Positions 51,275 to 60,160 are shown, counted from the stretch's first letter. The stretch is 64,000 bases of DNA from Clostridium sp. MB40-C1 (GCF_030913655.1 NZ_CP133189.1:1426001-1490000); one strand, 5' to 3'. Notes: generated by a model from the sequence alone, not told the origin. Numbers and translations: made by a program.

Positions 51275-52144
51275 ATGAATAAAAAAGAAAAATTTATATT
51301 TGAAAATGAATTAGGGCAACAGATAGAATTTTCTATTTGGAGTCCTTTTTTCTTACAAAATATAGATGGAATAAGCGGATTAAAAAATATAATCTATAGC
51401 AATAAAGGTATGGGGCAAGATGGTTCTACTTATACAGGAAGCACATTTGATAATAGAAATATAGTTGTTCAAGGTGTTATACAAGAAAATAAGGAAATAA
51501 ATAGAGAAAAATTATTAAGTATAATAAATCCTACATTAAAATCTAAATTATTTTATACGGATGGAAGTATAGAAAAGTATGTAGAATGTATAGTAGAAGT
51601 TGCACCTGTTATAACTAAAGATAATAAGCCTAAATTTCAAATAAGTCTTTTATGTAATAATCCATATTGGAAAGATTATACTGACACAAAAATAAATATA
51701 GCATTATGGAAAGGCGACTTCCATTTTCCTCTTATAATGCCACAAGGCAAAGGTATTATTATGGGACACAGAGAGCCTTCGTTAATAGTTAATGTAAATA
51801 ATACAGGACAAGTAAAGACAGGAATGATAATAGAGTTTTACGCACGAGGAACATTAAGTAATCCAAGTCTGTTTAATGTAAATACTAGAGAGTTTATTAA
51901 AATAAATAAAGGAATGGTTGCCGGAGAAAAATTTATAATAAATACTAATGAAGGAAAGAAAAAAATACTGCAGAGGCTTAATGGCGTAGAAAAAGATATA
52001 ATAAATTATCTAGACATTGATGGAGGCGGATATACATTCTTACAACTAGATGCTGGAGATAATTTATTTAGATATAATGCAGATAGTAATTTAGATAATT
52101 TAGAAGTAAGTATTTATTTTAGTCCACAGTATTTGGGGGTGTGA
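51275..52144 (+). CDS. distal tail protein (Dit)
   Basis: 289 residues. N-terminal beta domain (FIFENELGQQIEFSIWSPFFLQNIDGISGLKNIIYS...GSTFDNRNIVVQGVI) and a C-terminal galectin-like part (about 165-285). Forms the hub between tube and fibre. ATG with AATGAGGTGGTGG upstream. Confidence 0.87.
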   Translation: MNKKEKFIFENELGQQIEFSIWSPFFLQNIDGISGLKNIIYSNKGMGQDGSTYTGSTFDNRNIVVQGVIQENKEINREKLLSIINPTLKSKLFYTDGSIEKYVECIVEVAPVITKDNKPKFQISLLCNNPYWKDYTDTKINIALWKGDFHFPLIMPQGKGIIMGHREPSLIVNVNNTGQVKTGMIIEFYARGTLSNPSLFNVNTREFIKINKGMVAGEKFIINTNEGKKKILQRLNGVEKDIINYLDIDGGGYTFLQLDAGDNLFRYNADSNLDNLEVSIYFSPQYLGV

Positions 52145-52147
52145 GAG

Positions 52148-53290
52148 TTGGAGTTATATATATTTAATAGAGATTTAGAGCTAAAAGGTATCTTGGACAC
52201 ATTTACATCTCTTAGATGGATTAGAAGATATTATAAGGGCGGCGAATTTGAGTTACATTGTGCTTTAAATTCTAATACTTTAAAGTTATTACAAAGAGAA
52301 AACATTATCTATAAAAAAGATGATGCCGAAGCTGGATATATAGAAACTAGGCAATTAAAAATAGATAACAATGGGCAAGAATATTTAGAAATTAAAGGTA
52401 AATTTTTAACTAACTACTTAGATAGGAGAATCAACTGGGATAGAGTTAATTTTAATGGTAAGACAGAAGAATTAATGAGAAAACTTGTTAATGATAATGC
52501 TATTAATCCAAGTAATATAAATAGAAAAATTCCAAACTTAATTTTAGAAGCTTTAAAAGGATTTAATGAAGATATTAAATATCAAAATAGTTTTGGAAAT
52601 ATATTAGACTGCTTAGAAAATATAAGTAATACAAGCAACTTAGGCTATAGAAATTTACTAGATATAAGAAACAGGAAAATAATATTTGATGCGTATAAAG
52701 GTGTTGATAGAACCGTAAATAATGGTACTATAGCACCTTGTATTTTTTCTAGGGATTTTGAAAATATACTTGAACAAGAATACATGGATAGCTTAAATAA
52801 TTATAGAAATACAACGTTAATAGCTGGAGCAGGGGAAGGTAGTACAAGGAAATTAACATCTATAGAAGAAGGAAAAGGACTAGATAGATATGAAATGTAT
52901 GTAGATGCTAGGGATTTACAAGACATAGAGCAACAAGAAGTTGAAAAAATTGATGAAGAAGGCAATAAAACTAAAGAAACTATAGATGTAGAAATTCCTT
53001 GGGATAGATATAAAGCACAGTTATTACAGAGGGGAAAAGAGAAATTAGAGGAATGTAATGAAATACAGACATTTAACAGCAGGTTAAATACTAACGGTAA
53101 CAATGTTTATAAAAAAGATTTTGATTTAGGAGATATAGTAACTGTAGTAGATAAGAAATGGGGAATAAGGATAGATGCGAGGATAACAGAAATTGAGGAA
53201 GTATATGAGCAACAAGGATTATCTATTAATGTTGTCTTTGGTAATAATATTCCTACAATAATAGATAAGATAAAACAGGTGGTGAGGTAA
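52148..53290 (+). CDS. Gp37-like tail protein (Tal/baseplate hub)
   Basis: 380 residues. Starts LELYIFNRDLELKGILDTFTSLRWIRRYYKGGEFELHC, the signature of the Sipho_Gp37 family, with GDIVTVVDKKWGIRIDARITEIEEVYEQQG near the end. Acts at the tail tip as a trimeric hub. TTG start three bases after dit. Confidence 0.87.
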   Translation: MELYIFNRDLELKGILDTFTSLRWIRRYYKGGEFELHCALNSNTLKLLQRENIIYKKDDAEAGYIETRQLKIDNNGQEYLEIKGKFLTNYLDRRINWDRVNFNGKTEELMRKLVNDNAINPSNINRKIPNLILEALKGFNEDIKYQNSFGNILDCLENISNTSNLGYRNLLDIRNRKIIFDAYKGVDRTVNNGTIAPCIFSRDFENILEQEYMDSLNNYRNTTLIAGAGEGSTRKLTSIEEGKGLDRYEMYVDARDLQDIEQQEVEKIDEEGNKTKETIDVEIPWDRYKAQLLQRGKEKLEECNEIQTFNSRLNTNGNNVYKKDFDLGDIVTVVDKKWGIRIDARITEIEEVYEQQGLSINVVFGNNIPTIIDKIKQVVR

Positions 53291-54798
53291 TGGAAAGAAG
53301 TAGTTTCTTTAATGCAGTTTTAGATCAAAATGGTGTTCCAGATAGGTCATATCTAGCAGAAGATTTTGCAAGATATTTTGCAACTTTTATAGGTAATGGT
53401 GTCTTTCCTAATCCAAGTAGTCAACTGCAATTAGTAGCTGTAGATAATAATATGCAAGTAAGAATTAAGCAAGGTAAAGCATGGATTAATGGTTATTTCT
53501 ACGAAAATACAGATACTTATATATTTAAACTAGATCCTGCTGATGGGGTACTAAATAGGATTGACAGGATAGTTTTAAGACTAGATTTTTTAGAAAGAAA
53601 AATAAAGGCAGTAGTAAAGAAAGGTGATTATTCAAGTAGTGCAATAGCTAAAAATTTACAGAGGGATGCAGATGCTTATGAAATAGTATTGGCAGACATT
53701 AGGATAAATAAAGGTGTAATTAAAATAACACAAGCTGATATAACAGATTTACGATTAAATAAAGATTTATGTGGTATTGTGCATGGGGCAGTTGACCAAG
53801 TAGATACAACTGCAATTTTTAATCAATTCCAGAGTTGGTATTCACAAACTAAAGATTTTTACAATAAAGATGTTGCAACATGGACAAACGAAAAGAAACA
53901 AGCTTTTGACAAATGGTATAGCACTAACACACAAGCATTTATGGAACGATTTAACACTTGGTATAATTCTAATACTACTAAATGGAGCAATGATTTTAAT
54001 GAATGGTTTGCTACAATAAAAGGTGCTTTAGATGGAGACATAGGAGCAAAACTTACTGCAAAAACTATAGAATTAGAAGAGAAAATAGATAAAGATAAAA
54101 AGGATCTATCAGATTTTAAAGACACAGTTGAGTCACAAATGTCTGAAACTACGAAGGAAATTGACAATTTAAAATCCTCTGTCGGTAGTGGGAAAGATAG
54201 TCTTTACTCCGCCATTATCGGCAAAAAAGTAACACCAAGGAGTAAAGATTTTGATGATTTAACTAATGCCATTAATAATATTAAATTAGGACAAGGAAAC
54301 GCTCAACCATCAGATGTTTTACAAGGGAGAACTTTTACTAATGACAGTGGAATTGTACAGAATGGAGCTATCACTAACTATGGTAGTAAGATAATTACTC
54401 CTACAAATTATACTCAAAGTTTTGGTAGTGGTTTTTATGAGAGTGTTAAAGTTGTTGGAGATAGTAACTTAAAACCGGAGAACATAACAAAAGGCATTAG
54501 TATTTTTGGAATTATTGGTACAGCGAACAAATATGCATGTGGTACAGAAACTCATGGTAATTTTACACTACCAATTGATTTTGATTATAAAATTTTAATT
54601 CTTTATATACATTTTAAAGACAAATATTATGCATATGTTAATTCCCCATTTTTTAGTGTTGATAATAATAAATTGATGGAGTGCTTTAACAGTAAAATTA
54701 TACGTGAACCAGTTGAATATAATTTTACTGTATCTGGTAAGAATATTTATTTTGCATCAGATTCTCAATGTGATACTGCTTGGATAGCAGTAGGTTAG
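53290..54798 (+). CDS. tail fibre/receptor-binding protein
   Basis: 502 residues. N-terminal baseplate-attachment domain (about 1-165: FFNAVLDQNGVPDRSYLAEDFARYFATFIGNGVFPNP), then a helical zone with repeated Trp units (FQSWYSQT, FDKWYSTN, FNTWYNSN, FNEWFATI, about 178-260), a coiled coil (about 265-300), and a C-terminal part with LQGRTFTNDSGIVQNGAI and ITKGISIFGIIGT repeats typical of fibre tips. Likely recognises the host surface. TAATG overlap with the previous stop. Confidence 0.82.
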   Translation: MERSSFFNAVLDQNGVPDRSYLAEDFARYFATFIGNGVFPNPSSQLQLVAVDNNMQVRIKQGKAWINGYFYENTDTYIFKLDPADGVLNRIDRIVLRLDFLERKIKAVVKKGDYSSSAIAKNLQRDADAYEIVLADIRINKGVIKITQADITDLRLNKDLCGIVHGAVDQVDTTAIFNQFQSWYSQTKDFYNKDVATWTNEKKQAFDKWYSTNTQAFMERFNTWYNSNTTKWSNDFNEWFATIKGALDGDIGAKLTAKTIELEEKIDKDKKDLSDFKDTVESQMSETTKEIDNLKSSVGSGKDSLYSAIIGKKVTPRSKDFDDLTNAINNIKLGQGNAQPSDVLQGRTFTNDSGIVQNGAITNYGSKIITPTNYTQSFGSGFYESVKVVGDSNLKPENITKGISIFGIIGTANKYACGTETHGNFTLPIDFDYKILILYIHFKDKYYAYVNSPFFSVDNNKLMECFNSKIIREPVEYNFTVSGKNIYFASDSQCDTAWIAVG

Positions 54799-54810
54799 GA
54801 GTGAATAATA

Positions 54811-55110
54811 ATGAAAAGACGAATAATTTATAAAGAAAAGTCTAATAAAGAAACAGAAATTATTTGTATAGAGCTTGCAGATAAATTAGAAGATGTAGAA
54901 TTAAAAATTTTAGATCTTGATTATGAAACTGATAAGGACAAGTTTGATAGAGTTAAAAAAATGCATGTTGAAGATAATAAAGTAGTTTTTGATGAACTAT
55001 ATCCAAATGTAAATAAAGAATTGGAAAAACAATTACTAGACACGCAAGAAATTATAATAAATCAAAAATATAAAGAATTAGTAGGAGGATTAAAAGATGA
55101 AACTATATGA
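54811..55110 (+). CDS. hypothetical protein after the fibre gene (99 aa)
   Basis: Charged helical protein (IELADKLEDVELKILDLDYETDKDKFDRVKKM). TAGGAGTGAATAATA precedes the ATG. Probably a fibre accessory or assembly factor given the place; no family recognised. Overlaps the next gene by 14 bases. Confidence 0.55.
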   Translation: MKRRIIYKEKSNKETEIICIELADKLEDVELKILDLDYETDKDKFDRVKKMHVEDNKVVFDELYPNVNKELEKQLLDTQEIIINQKYKELVGGLKDETI

Positions 55111-55294
55111 TATATTAAAAAATTTAATTGAACATGGAAGATTTGAAAAGGAAGATATGACAAAGAAGTTAAATGTATTTTATACTTTTAACCAAGTAAC
55201 AACAGAAGAATATACAGAGCTTATGCAAAAAGTAAATCCAACATTAGCAGAAAATAAAACAGAAGAGGTTAAAGAAAAAGTTGTTACACAATAG
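55097..55294 (+). CDS. small XkdX-like phage protein (65 aa)
   Basis: Begins MKLYDILKNLIEHGRFEKEDM and has helical structure with acidic end. Small proteins of this kind, resembling XkdX by position and size, end tail operons. AGTAGGAGG is upstream. Tentative. Confidence 0.5.
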   Translation: MKLYDILKNLIEHGRFEKEDMTKKLNVFYTFNQVTTEEYTELMQKVNPTLAENKTEEVKEKVVTQ

Positions 55295-55433
55295 GTATAT
55301 AATGCGACGTAACTAAATAATTAATAAGAGCAGAGTATAGGCCAATAAGGTCTTTTTATTTTGCCTATTTTTTATAAATACTAAGGAGGATATAATCTAT
55401 GATACATAATTGAATATAAACTAAGCATAAGTT

Positions 55434-55460
55434 AAGACTATAAGGTAGTCTTTTTATTTT
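55434..55460 (+). terminator. intrinsic terminator closing the tail operon
   Basis: AGACTA - taagg - TAGTCT (55435-55451) then TTTTATTTT. In the 55295-55594 gap there is another AGGCC/GGTCT-type hairpin around 55338-55360 and a ribosome site before a four-codon ORF (55400); nothing longer is supported. Confidence 0.72.
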
Positions 55461-55594
55461 ACTCAAAATTATGGGAAAAGGCTCTGTATAATAATAGAGA
55501 AAGGTTGAATTAAATGAATAAATTTGATATTATTAACAATAGTTGTATAACTCCAAATATATTTTTTATTGGAGATACAAATGGAGGAGAAGTA

Positions 55595-56770
55595 ATGAAA
55601 ATTAATAATATTAATATACAAGGTGTTGGTGGAATAAAGAATCTATACTTAGAGTTTAATGATGGATTAAACTTAATTTGTGGGGCAAATGGTATAGGGA
55701 AAACCACTATATTAGAATCAATATCACATGCCTTTTCAAGTAACTTTTCATATTCAAACACACTAAAGAGACATGTAAATTGTGAGATTGGTAAAATAAC
55801 TTTAGAATATAATACTAAAGGAGAAGTAAAAGAGCATAATTATAGCATTAAAGAATTTGAAGCATATAAAAAGGAATTAATGAAGGGGCGTTATGAAGAA
55901 AGTCCATCAGTTTTAGTATTTAAAACTCATAGGTCTATAGACTATACTAAATTAGATGGAATTAAAGCAGATCAAGAAGCTAATGAGTATTTAACAGGTG
56001 AAAATATTGATATAGGAATTAAATCATCTGATATAAAAAATTGGTTTATAAATAGAACGCTTTTTTCTAAACAAGACAATTCCCTTAATAATGAGCAAGT
56101 TGAAAATTTAAATTTAGCATTAAAATGTTTTAGTATATTAGATAATACCACTAAATTTTCAAGAATTATTCCAGATACTTTGGATATAATAGTGAACACC
56201 TCACAAGGTGAGATTTATTTTGAGTATTTATCATCTGGATATAAGTCTTGCTTTTATATTTTATTAGGTATTATTAAAGAAATTGAATACAGATTTAAAG
56301 ATCCGTACATTAAAGTGAAAGATTTTAATGGAATAGTATTAATTGACGAAATAGATTTACATCTTCATCCTGAATGGCAATCTAAAATTATTTGTGCATT
56401 AAAAAAAATTATTCCTAATGCACAAATTATAGCAACAACACATAGTCCTAATATGGTTCAAGCAGTATTACCTAATGAAATTATAGCATTAACACGAAAT
56501 GAAAAAGGTGATATACACATAAAAGAACTAAATCTTGGTAAGTATGGTTTACAAGGGTGGACAATTGAAGAGATATTGGTAGATGTAATGGGTCTAAGCA
56601 GTACGTCTTCTAAGCTATATTTGGATACTATAAAAGCATTTGATAAAGCTATGGATGATGATAATGTAGATGAAATTAAAAAAATATATAGAATTTTAAA
56701 TGAAATGTTACATCCCAATAACCCTATTAGGAAAATATTGAAAATTCAAATGGCAGGTTTGGAAAAATGA
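55595..56770 (+). CDS. ptuA: PtuA-like AAA/ABC-type ATPase (Septu defence)
   Basis: 391 residues from ATG 55595, where GGAGGAG gives an ideal site; an upstream ATG (55514) would add 27 unrelated residues. Walker A GANGIGKT at 30-37, an ABC-signature-like LSSGYKS near 210, Walker B VLIDEIDLHLHPEW near 248 and H-loop ATTHSPNMVQAV near 280. This is the RecF/OLD-like ATPase type of Septu PtuA. The following HNH gene overlaps as ATGA, the normal PtuA-PtuB layout. PtuA would sense invasion and license the nuclease. No reverse transcriptase is present, so not a retron. Confidence 0.75.
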   Translation: MKINNINIQGVGGIKNLYLEFNDGLNLICGANGIGKTTILESISHAFSSNFSYSNTLKRHVNCEIGKITLEYNTKGEVKEHNYSIKEFEAYKKELMKGRYEESPSVLVFKTHRSIDYTKLDGIKADQEANEYLTGENIDIGIKSSDIKNWFINRTLFSKQDNSLNNEQVENLNLALKCFSILDNTTKFSRIIPDTLDIIVNTSQGEIYFEYLSSGYKSCFYILLGIIKEIEYRFKDPYIKVKDFNGIVLIDEIDLHLHPEWQSKIICALKKIIPNAQIIATTHSPNMVQAVLPNEIIALTRNEKGDIHIKELNLGKYGLQGWTIEEILVDVMGLSSTSSKLYLDTIKAFDKAMDDDNVDEIKKIYRILNEMLHPNNPIRKILKIQMAGLEK

Positions 56771-57522
56771 TAAAAATAAAAAGAAGTGATAAACCTAAAG
56801 AACTGACTGATGAAATTCAAAATAAATTAACTCGAAAATTTAAACAAGATAAAAAAGAAGTATGGCGTAAAAAATATATTACTGATGCATTATTTAAAAT
56901 GTCTAATGGAAAATGTTGTTATTGTGAAACTACGCTTGGAGAAGAAGGAAAGGCACTAAATGTTGAGCATTACCATCATAAAGACAAATATCCAGATGAA
57001 GTAGTAAAATGGGATAACTTATTGCCATCTTGCAGTAGATGCAATAGTAATAAAGGAACACATGATACAGTTTTAGAACCTATTATAGATCCGACAGTTG
57101 ATGATCCAAAGGATTTTTTATATTTTAAAAACTATCGATATAAAAGCATAGATAGAAACGAAAAAGGTTTAAATACCATTCATGTATTATATTTAAACGA
57201 TACAAATGGTCTAGTTAAAGTAAGATTTAATGTATGCAATGCCTTATGTGATAAACTATTAGATATAGAGGAACTATTACAAGAATATATACAGGGGACA
57301 AGCAATTCAACTCGTCGTAAAAATAGAATTGTAAATGGGATTAAAGATATACTTATATGTGCACAACCAACAAAAGAATATAGTTCTATTATAGCTAGTA
57401 CAATTGTTAATGATGATAGCTATAAATATATAAAACAAGAACTAGATGGATTAGGTTTATGGGGTTATGAATTAAAAGAATTAGAAGATGGTGCTAAAAA
57501 AATAATGCTAGATATGAAATAA
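56767..57522 (+). CDS. ptuB: PtuB-like HNH nuclease (Septu effector)
   Basis: 251 residues. HNH core: CCYCET near 50 (zinc Cys), NVEHYHHKDKYPD near 65 (catalytic His), LLPSCSRCNSNKG near 86 (Cys pair and Asn/Lys). The rest is helical and matches the length of nucleases from Septu and of the HNH family often named after retron systems. Its ATG overlaps the PtuA stop by four bases, so the two are translationally coupled. It probably cuts nucleic acid once PtuA is triggered. The cassette lies between two terminators, as an independent moron. Confidence 0.75.
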   Translation: MIKIKRSDKPKELTDEIQNKLTRKFKQDKKEVWRKKYITDALFKMSNGKCCYCETTLGEEGKALNVEHYHHKDKYPDEVVKWDNLLPSCSRCNSNKGTHDTVLEPIIDPTVDDPKDFLYFKNYRYKSIDRNEKGLNTIHVLYLNDTNGLVKVRFNVCNALCDKLLDIEELLQEYIQGTSNSTRRKNRIVNGIKDILICAQPTKEYSSIIASTIVNDDSYKYIKQELDGLGLWGYELKELEDGAKKIMLDMK

Positions 57523-57558
57523 TAATAATATCAATATAAATTTAAAAATAAGACAAGT

Positions 57559-57580
57559 TAGACACCTATTAAGGTGTCTA
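57559..57580 (+). terminator. hairpin after the Septu pair
   Basis: TAGACACCT (57559-57567) with AGGTGTCTA (57572-57580), followed by TTATTG. It bounds the cassette. Confidence 0.68.
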
Positions 57581-57683
57581 TTATTGAACTTATAAGTAAA
57601 ACATATAATGGGTATTTATATAAGAAAGTGAATAATAAATATATTAATGATACAAAAATAAATAGTTTATTAAAGCAATAATG

Positions 57684-57710
57684 AGGACTTTTAAGAGGTC
57701 TTTTTTTTTA
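57684..57710 (+). terminator. second hairpin with long T run
   Basis: A weak GACTT/AAG-GTC hairpin followed by nine Ts (57701-57709). The 57581-57683 stretch carries a 28-codon in-frame remnant (ISKTYNGYLYKKVNNKYIND...) without start codon, possibly a decayed tail gene end. Confidence 0.55.
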
Positions 57711-57719
57711 TTGTAAAAA

Positions 57720-57758
57720 AAATAAGAGTAATCCCTGCGTGGTCAATTACTCTTATTT
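57720..57758. repeat. 13-bp inverted repeat before the lysis genes
   Basis: AAATAAGAGTAAT (57720-57732) and its complement (57746-57758). May be a terminator for either strand or protect mRNA. Confidence 0.5.
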
Positions 57759-57827
57759 AAATTCAAGCTCAAGAAGTTATACAAATAGTTTAACTAGATT
57801 TTAAATTTTTATACTTGGAGGTGTGAA

Positions 57828-58238
57828 ATGGATAAGCAAAATATATTTAATGCAATTGTTGCAGGAGCAGGGACAGTATTTACAGGATTGTTTGGAGGTT
57901 GGGATTTAGCATTACAGATTTTAATAATATTTATGATATTAGATTATACAATGGGTGTAGTAATAGCATGGATTAACAAGAAATTATCTAGTAAAACAGG
58001 ATTCAAAGGACTTCTTAAAAAGTCTGTTATATTTGCAGTTCTTATAGTGGCCGTTAGTTTAGATAAGTTGCTTAATACAGGAAGTTGGGTTTTTCGTACC
58101 CTTGTTTGTTATTTTTACATAGCAAATGAGGGTATTTCTATTTTAGAGAATTGTGCATGTTTAGGAGTACCTATACCAAAACAACTCAGAGACACTCTTG
58201 CACAACTTAAAGAAGGGAATAAAAAAGAAATTAAGTAG
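57828..58238 (+). CDS. phage holin, phi29/TcdE-like (holin 4_1)
   Basis: 136 residues with three or four hydrophobic helices (about 25-48, 58-80, 90-108), core FGGWDLALQILIIFMILDYTMGVV and IANEGISILENCACLGVPIP. The helix-EGISILEN motif is the signature of this holin family. Forms the inner-membrane lesion that releases the endolysin encoded next. TTGGAGGTGTGAA precedes the ATG. Confidence 0.9.
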   Translation: MDKQNIFNAIVAGAGTVFTGLFGGWDLALQILIIFMILDYTMGVVIAWINKKLSSKTGFKGLLKKSVIFAVLIVAVSLDKLLNTGSWVFRTLVCYFYIANEGISILENCACLGVPIPKQLRDTLAQLKEGNKKEIK

Positions 58239-58294
58239 GAGCAGCAGTAGTTGTTGCTCTTTAATATTTTAAAAAATAAATGGAGGTACGTGCT

Positions 58295-58951
58295 ATGAAA
58301 ATAATAGATACAAATTTAAAATTTAGAAATGTTTTACCACACAACAATAGCCCTAAAAATATTGTATTACATCACACAGAATGCAACGGATGGAGTGTAG
58401 ATAGGTTACATCAGCTTCACAAGAATGAATTTGGATGGAATGGAATAGGCTATCATTTTTATATTAGAAAAGATGGTCGAATTTATAGAGGTAGACCGGA
58501 ATCCACAATGGGATCACACTGCAAAGGATTTAATAGAAATTCACTAGGGATAGCTTTTGAAGGAGATTATCAAAATACAGATAAAATTATGCCACAGGCA
58601 CAATTAAATTCTGCGTTATGGCTTGTAGGTGTATTAAAGAATAAGTATGGTAATATGGGAATATACGGGCATAGAGAAGTAGGAAGTTCTAATTGTCCAG
58701 GAAGATATTTCCCTTTAAATAATTTTAAGAATAGTACAATCCATGTACAAAATAGTGGTGGCAGTGTGGAGGGTAGATATGGAATAGTTACAGCATCTGT
58801 TTTAAATGTCAGAGAAACAAACTCTATAGATTCCAAGATTATAAGACAGCTTAAGGAAGGCACTAAGATCAAGATTTATAAGCAATATGGTAATTGGTAC
58901 AGTATCTATCCAACTGGATGCGTTTATGGTAAATATATAAGATTATTATAA
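58295..58951 (+). CDS. N-acetylmuramoyl-L-alanine amidase endolysin with SH3 domain
   Basis: 218 residues. Amidase_2 domain (about 15-140) with zinc ligands: VLHHTECNGW (His), YGHREVGSSNCPGRYFP (His and Cys region) and YHFYIRKDGRIYRGRPE substrate loop; C-terminal bacterial SH3 domain (about 155-218, GIVTASVLNVRETNSIDSKIIRQLKEGTKI) for wall binding. Cuts the amide bond between MurNAc and the stem. ATG 58295 has TGGAGG upstream; the earlier ATG is on that site. Confidence 0.93.
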   Translation: MKIIDTNLKFRNVLPHNNSPKNIVLHHTECNGWSVDRLHQLHKNEFGWNGIGYHFYIRKDGRIYRGRPESTMGSHCKGFNRNSLGIAFEGDYQNTDKIMPQAQLNSALWLVGVLKNKYGNMGIYGHREVGSSNCPGRYFPLNNFKNSTIHVQNSGGSVEGRYGIVTASVLNVRETNSIDSKIIRQLKEGTKIKIYKQYGNWYSIYPTGCVYGKYIRLL

Positions 58952-58958
58952 ATTATTA

Positions 58959-58990
58959 CCCCTGGGAGAAATCCCAGGGGCTTTTTTTAT
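58959..58990 (+). terminator. strong intrinsic terminator of the lysis operon
   Basis: CCCCTGGGA (58959-58967) - GAAA - TCCCAGGGG (58972-58980), then CTTTTTTTATTTT. Its tetraloop and GC stem are textbook. Confidence 0.93.
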
Positions 58991-59808
58991 TTTAATTTAA
59001 TATCAAAAGTAAAAGGTTTAAATTGTAACTCATAGTTTTCAGAAGAACCTTCAAAATGTATTTTTAAATTATCTCCTTTAGGATCTACTTGTTTAAATAA
59101 AACAATTCCTTCTTCTTTAACTCCAGGCATTATTTCAGATTGAACTTTTTTATAGTTAGCACCAAAGCTTTGTTCACCTTCAGCTATTTGTTTACTTCCT
59201 TGTGTTAATTTACTATTAAAATCATAGAAATTTATTTTATTTTTAGTATTATTAGTTATGGTTACATAAGCTCTAGTTTCATTTTTAGCTACTTCAACCT
59301 TATTAAGTTTTAGTACATATCCATTCTGATTTATTTCCTTATCTATTTTTATAGTTTTGATTGCAGGATCAAATGCTGTAGCATAATCTGACTTATCTAT
59401 TTTATCAGCTTGTATAACAGGAGCAGCTACTTTCCCGCCAATTGCATTTTCACCCTCAAACTTGTCTTTAACTGTTCCTACAATATGTACTATATCTCCA
59501 TCTTTTACATCTAACTTAGGATCACCTATACCTACCATAGTATTTAGCTTATCACTATTATTCGCATAACATTGAAAATATGTTCCCTTATCGTCTTTAT
59601 CTGGTTCAATAAATATTCTAGCATAAAAATCAACTTTATCTCCTTTAAACTTGCTTACATCTGTATACATTTGTTCAAATTCCTCTTTATTTAATGTTTT
59701 AGAATTTTTAGCACTTGTGCTTGTGCTTTTAGCATTACTTCCACAGCCTACAAACAATCCAATTACTAATGTAGAAATAATTATTGGTACGGCTTTTCTT
59801 AATTTCAT
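58987..59808 (-). CDS. prophage lipoprotein moron, DUF4352-like
   Basis: 273 residues, minus strand against the phage late genes. Signal peptide with lipobox LFVGC near residue 22. Central OB-like part (DVKDGDIVHIVGTVKDKFEGEN), then a C-terminal immunoglobulin-like domain NGYVLKLNKVEVAKNETRAYVTITNNTKNKINFYDFNSKLTQGSKQ like DUF4352/telokin-type proteins. Has its own near-consensus promoter (59841-59869). Probably expressed in the lysogen, so a candidate for superinfection exclusion or stress binding; role unknown. Confidence 0.8.
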   Translation of the reverse strand: MKLRKAVPIIISTLVIGLFVGCGSNAKSTSTSAKNSKTLNKEEFEQMYTDVSKFKGDKVDFYARIFIEPDKDDKGTYFQCYANNSDKLNTMVGIGDPKLDVKDGDIVHIVGTVKDKFEGENAIGGKVAAPVIQADKIDKSDYATAFDPAIKTIKIDKEINQNGYVLKLNKVEVAKNETRAYVTITNNTKNKINFYDFNSKLTQGSKQIAEGEQSFGANYKKVQSEIMPGVKEEGIVLFKQVDPKGDNLKIHFEGSSENYELQFKPFTFDIKLK

Positions 59809-59840
59809 ATTGTTATCCCCCTTAAAGTTTTGTTAACCAC

Positions 59841-59869
59841 ATTATACAATAATGTATAATTTATGTAAA
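59841..59869 (-). promoter_or_regulatory. sigma-A promoter of the lipoprotein moron
   Basis: Minus strand TTTACA (59869-59864), 17-base spacer, TATAAT (59846-59841). The inverted repeat ATTATAC/GTATAAT (59841-59860) covers the -10 region and could be an operator. It sits 33 bases above the lipoprotein ATG. Confidence 0.68.
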
Positions 59870-59935
59870 ACTCCATTTTAGAGGAATTTTATAAATTATA
59901 TAGAATAACTACATAATATAGTTAGGAGTGATTAT

Positions 59936-60148
59936 ATGGCACTAAAAAATAGATTATTAGAAATAAGACTAGCTAAAGGCTATAAGTTTCAAAAAGACTT
60001 TGCAGAGTTTTTAGGTGTAAGCTCATGGTTATATAATAGATGGGAAAAGAATGCAGTTCAACCTAGTACAGAAGCATTGTTAGATATATCGTTAAAATTA
60101 AATATTAAAATGGAAGATATAGTTTATAAAGTACCTACAGAGGAATAG
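59936..60148 (+). CDS. XRE family regulator (70 aa)
   Basis: Single helix-turn-helix: RLLEIRLAKGYKFQKDFAEFLGVSSWLYNRWEKNAVQPSTEALLDISLKLNI, ending IVYKVPTEE. It is divergent from the lipoprotein and opens the FtsK-containing cassette; likely its regulator. TTAGGAGTGATTAT precedes the ATG. A terminator overlaps its 3' end. Confidence 0.87.
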   Translation: MALKNRLLEIRLAKGYKFQKDFAEFLGVSSWLYNRWEKNAVQPSTEALLDISLKLNIKMEDIVYKVPTEE

Positions 60149-60160
60149 GTACTTTTTTAT
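60129..60160 (+). terminator. intrinsic terminator at the end of the XRE gene
   Basis: AAGTACCTA (60129-60137) with TAGGTACTT (60146-60154), then TTTTATTTT; contains the stop codon. Confidence 0.75.

Noticed and set aside
55295-55594. Possible retron-type non-coding RNA before the ATPase gene
   Set aside because: Considered because the HNH family is often listed with retrons. There is no reverse transcriptase in the window, and the gap holds only short terminator hairpins, so Septu is the better reading.
55514-55594. 27-residue N-terminal extension of the PtuA-like protein
   Set aside because: The ATG at 55595 has an ideal GGAGGAG site and a typical ATPase N-terminus; the upstream ATG has a weaker, distant site.
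57590-57681. Fragment ISKTYNGYLYKKVNNKYIND
   Set aside because: No start codon in frame and it lies between two terminators. It may be a relic, so it is noted only with the terminator entry.
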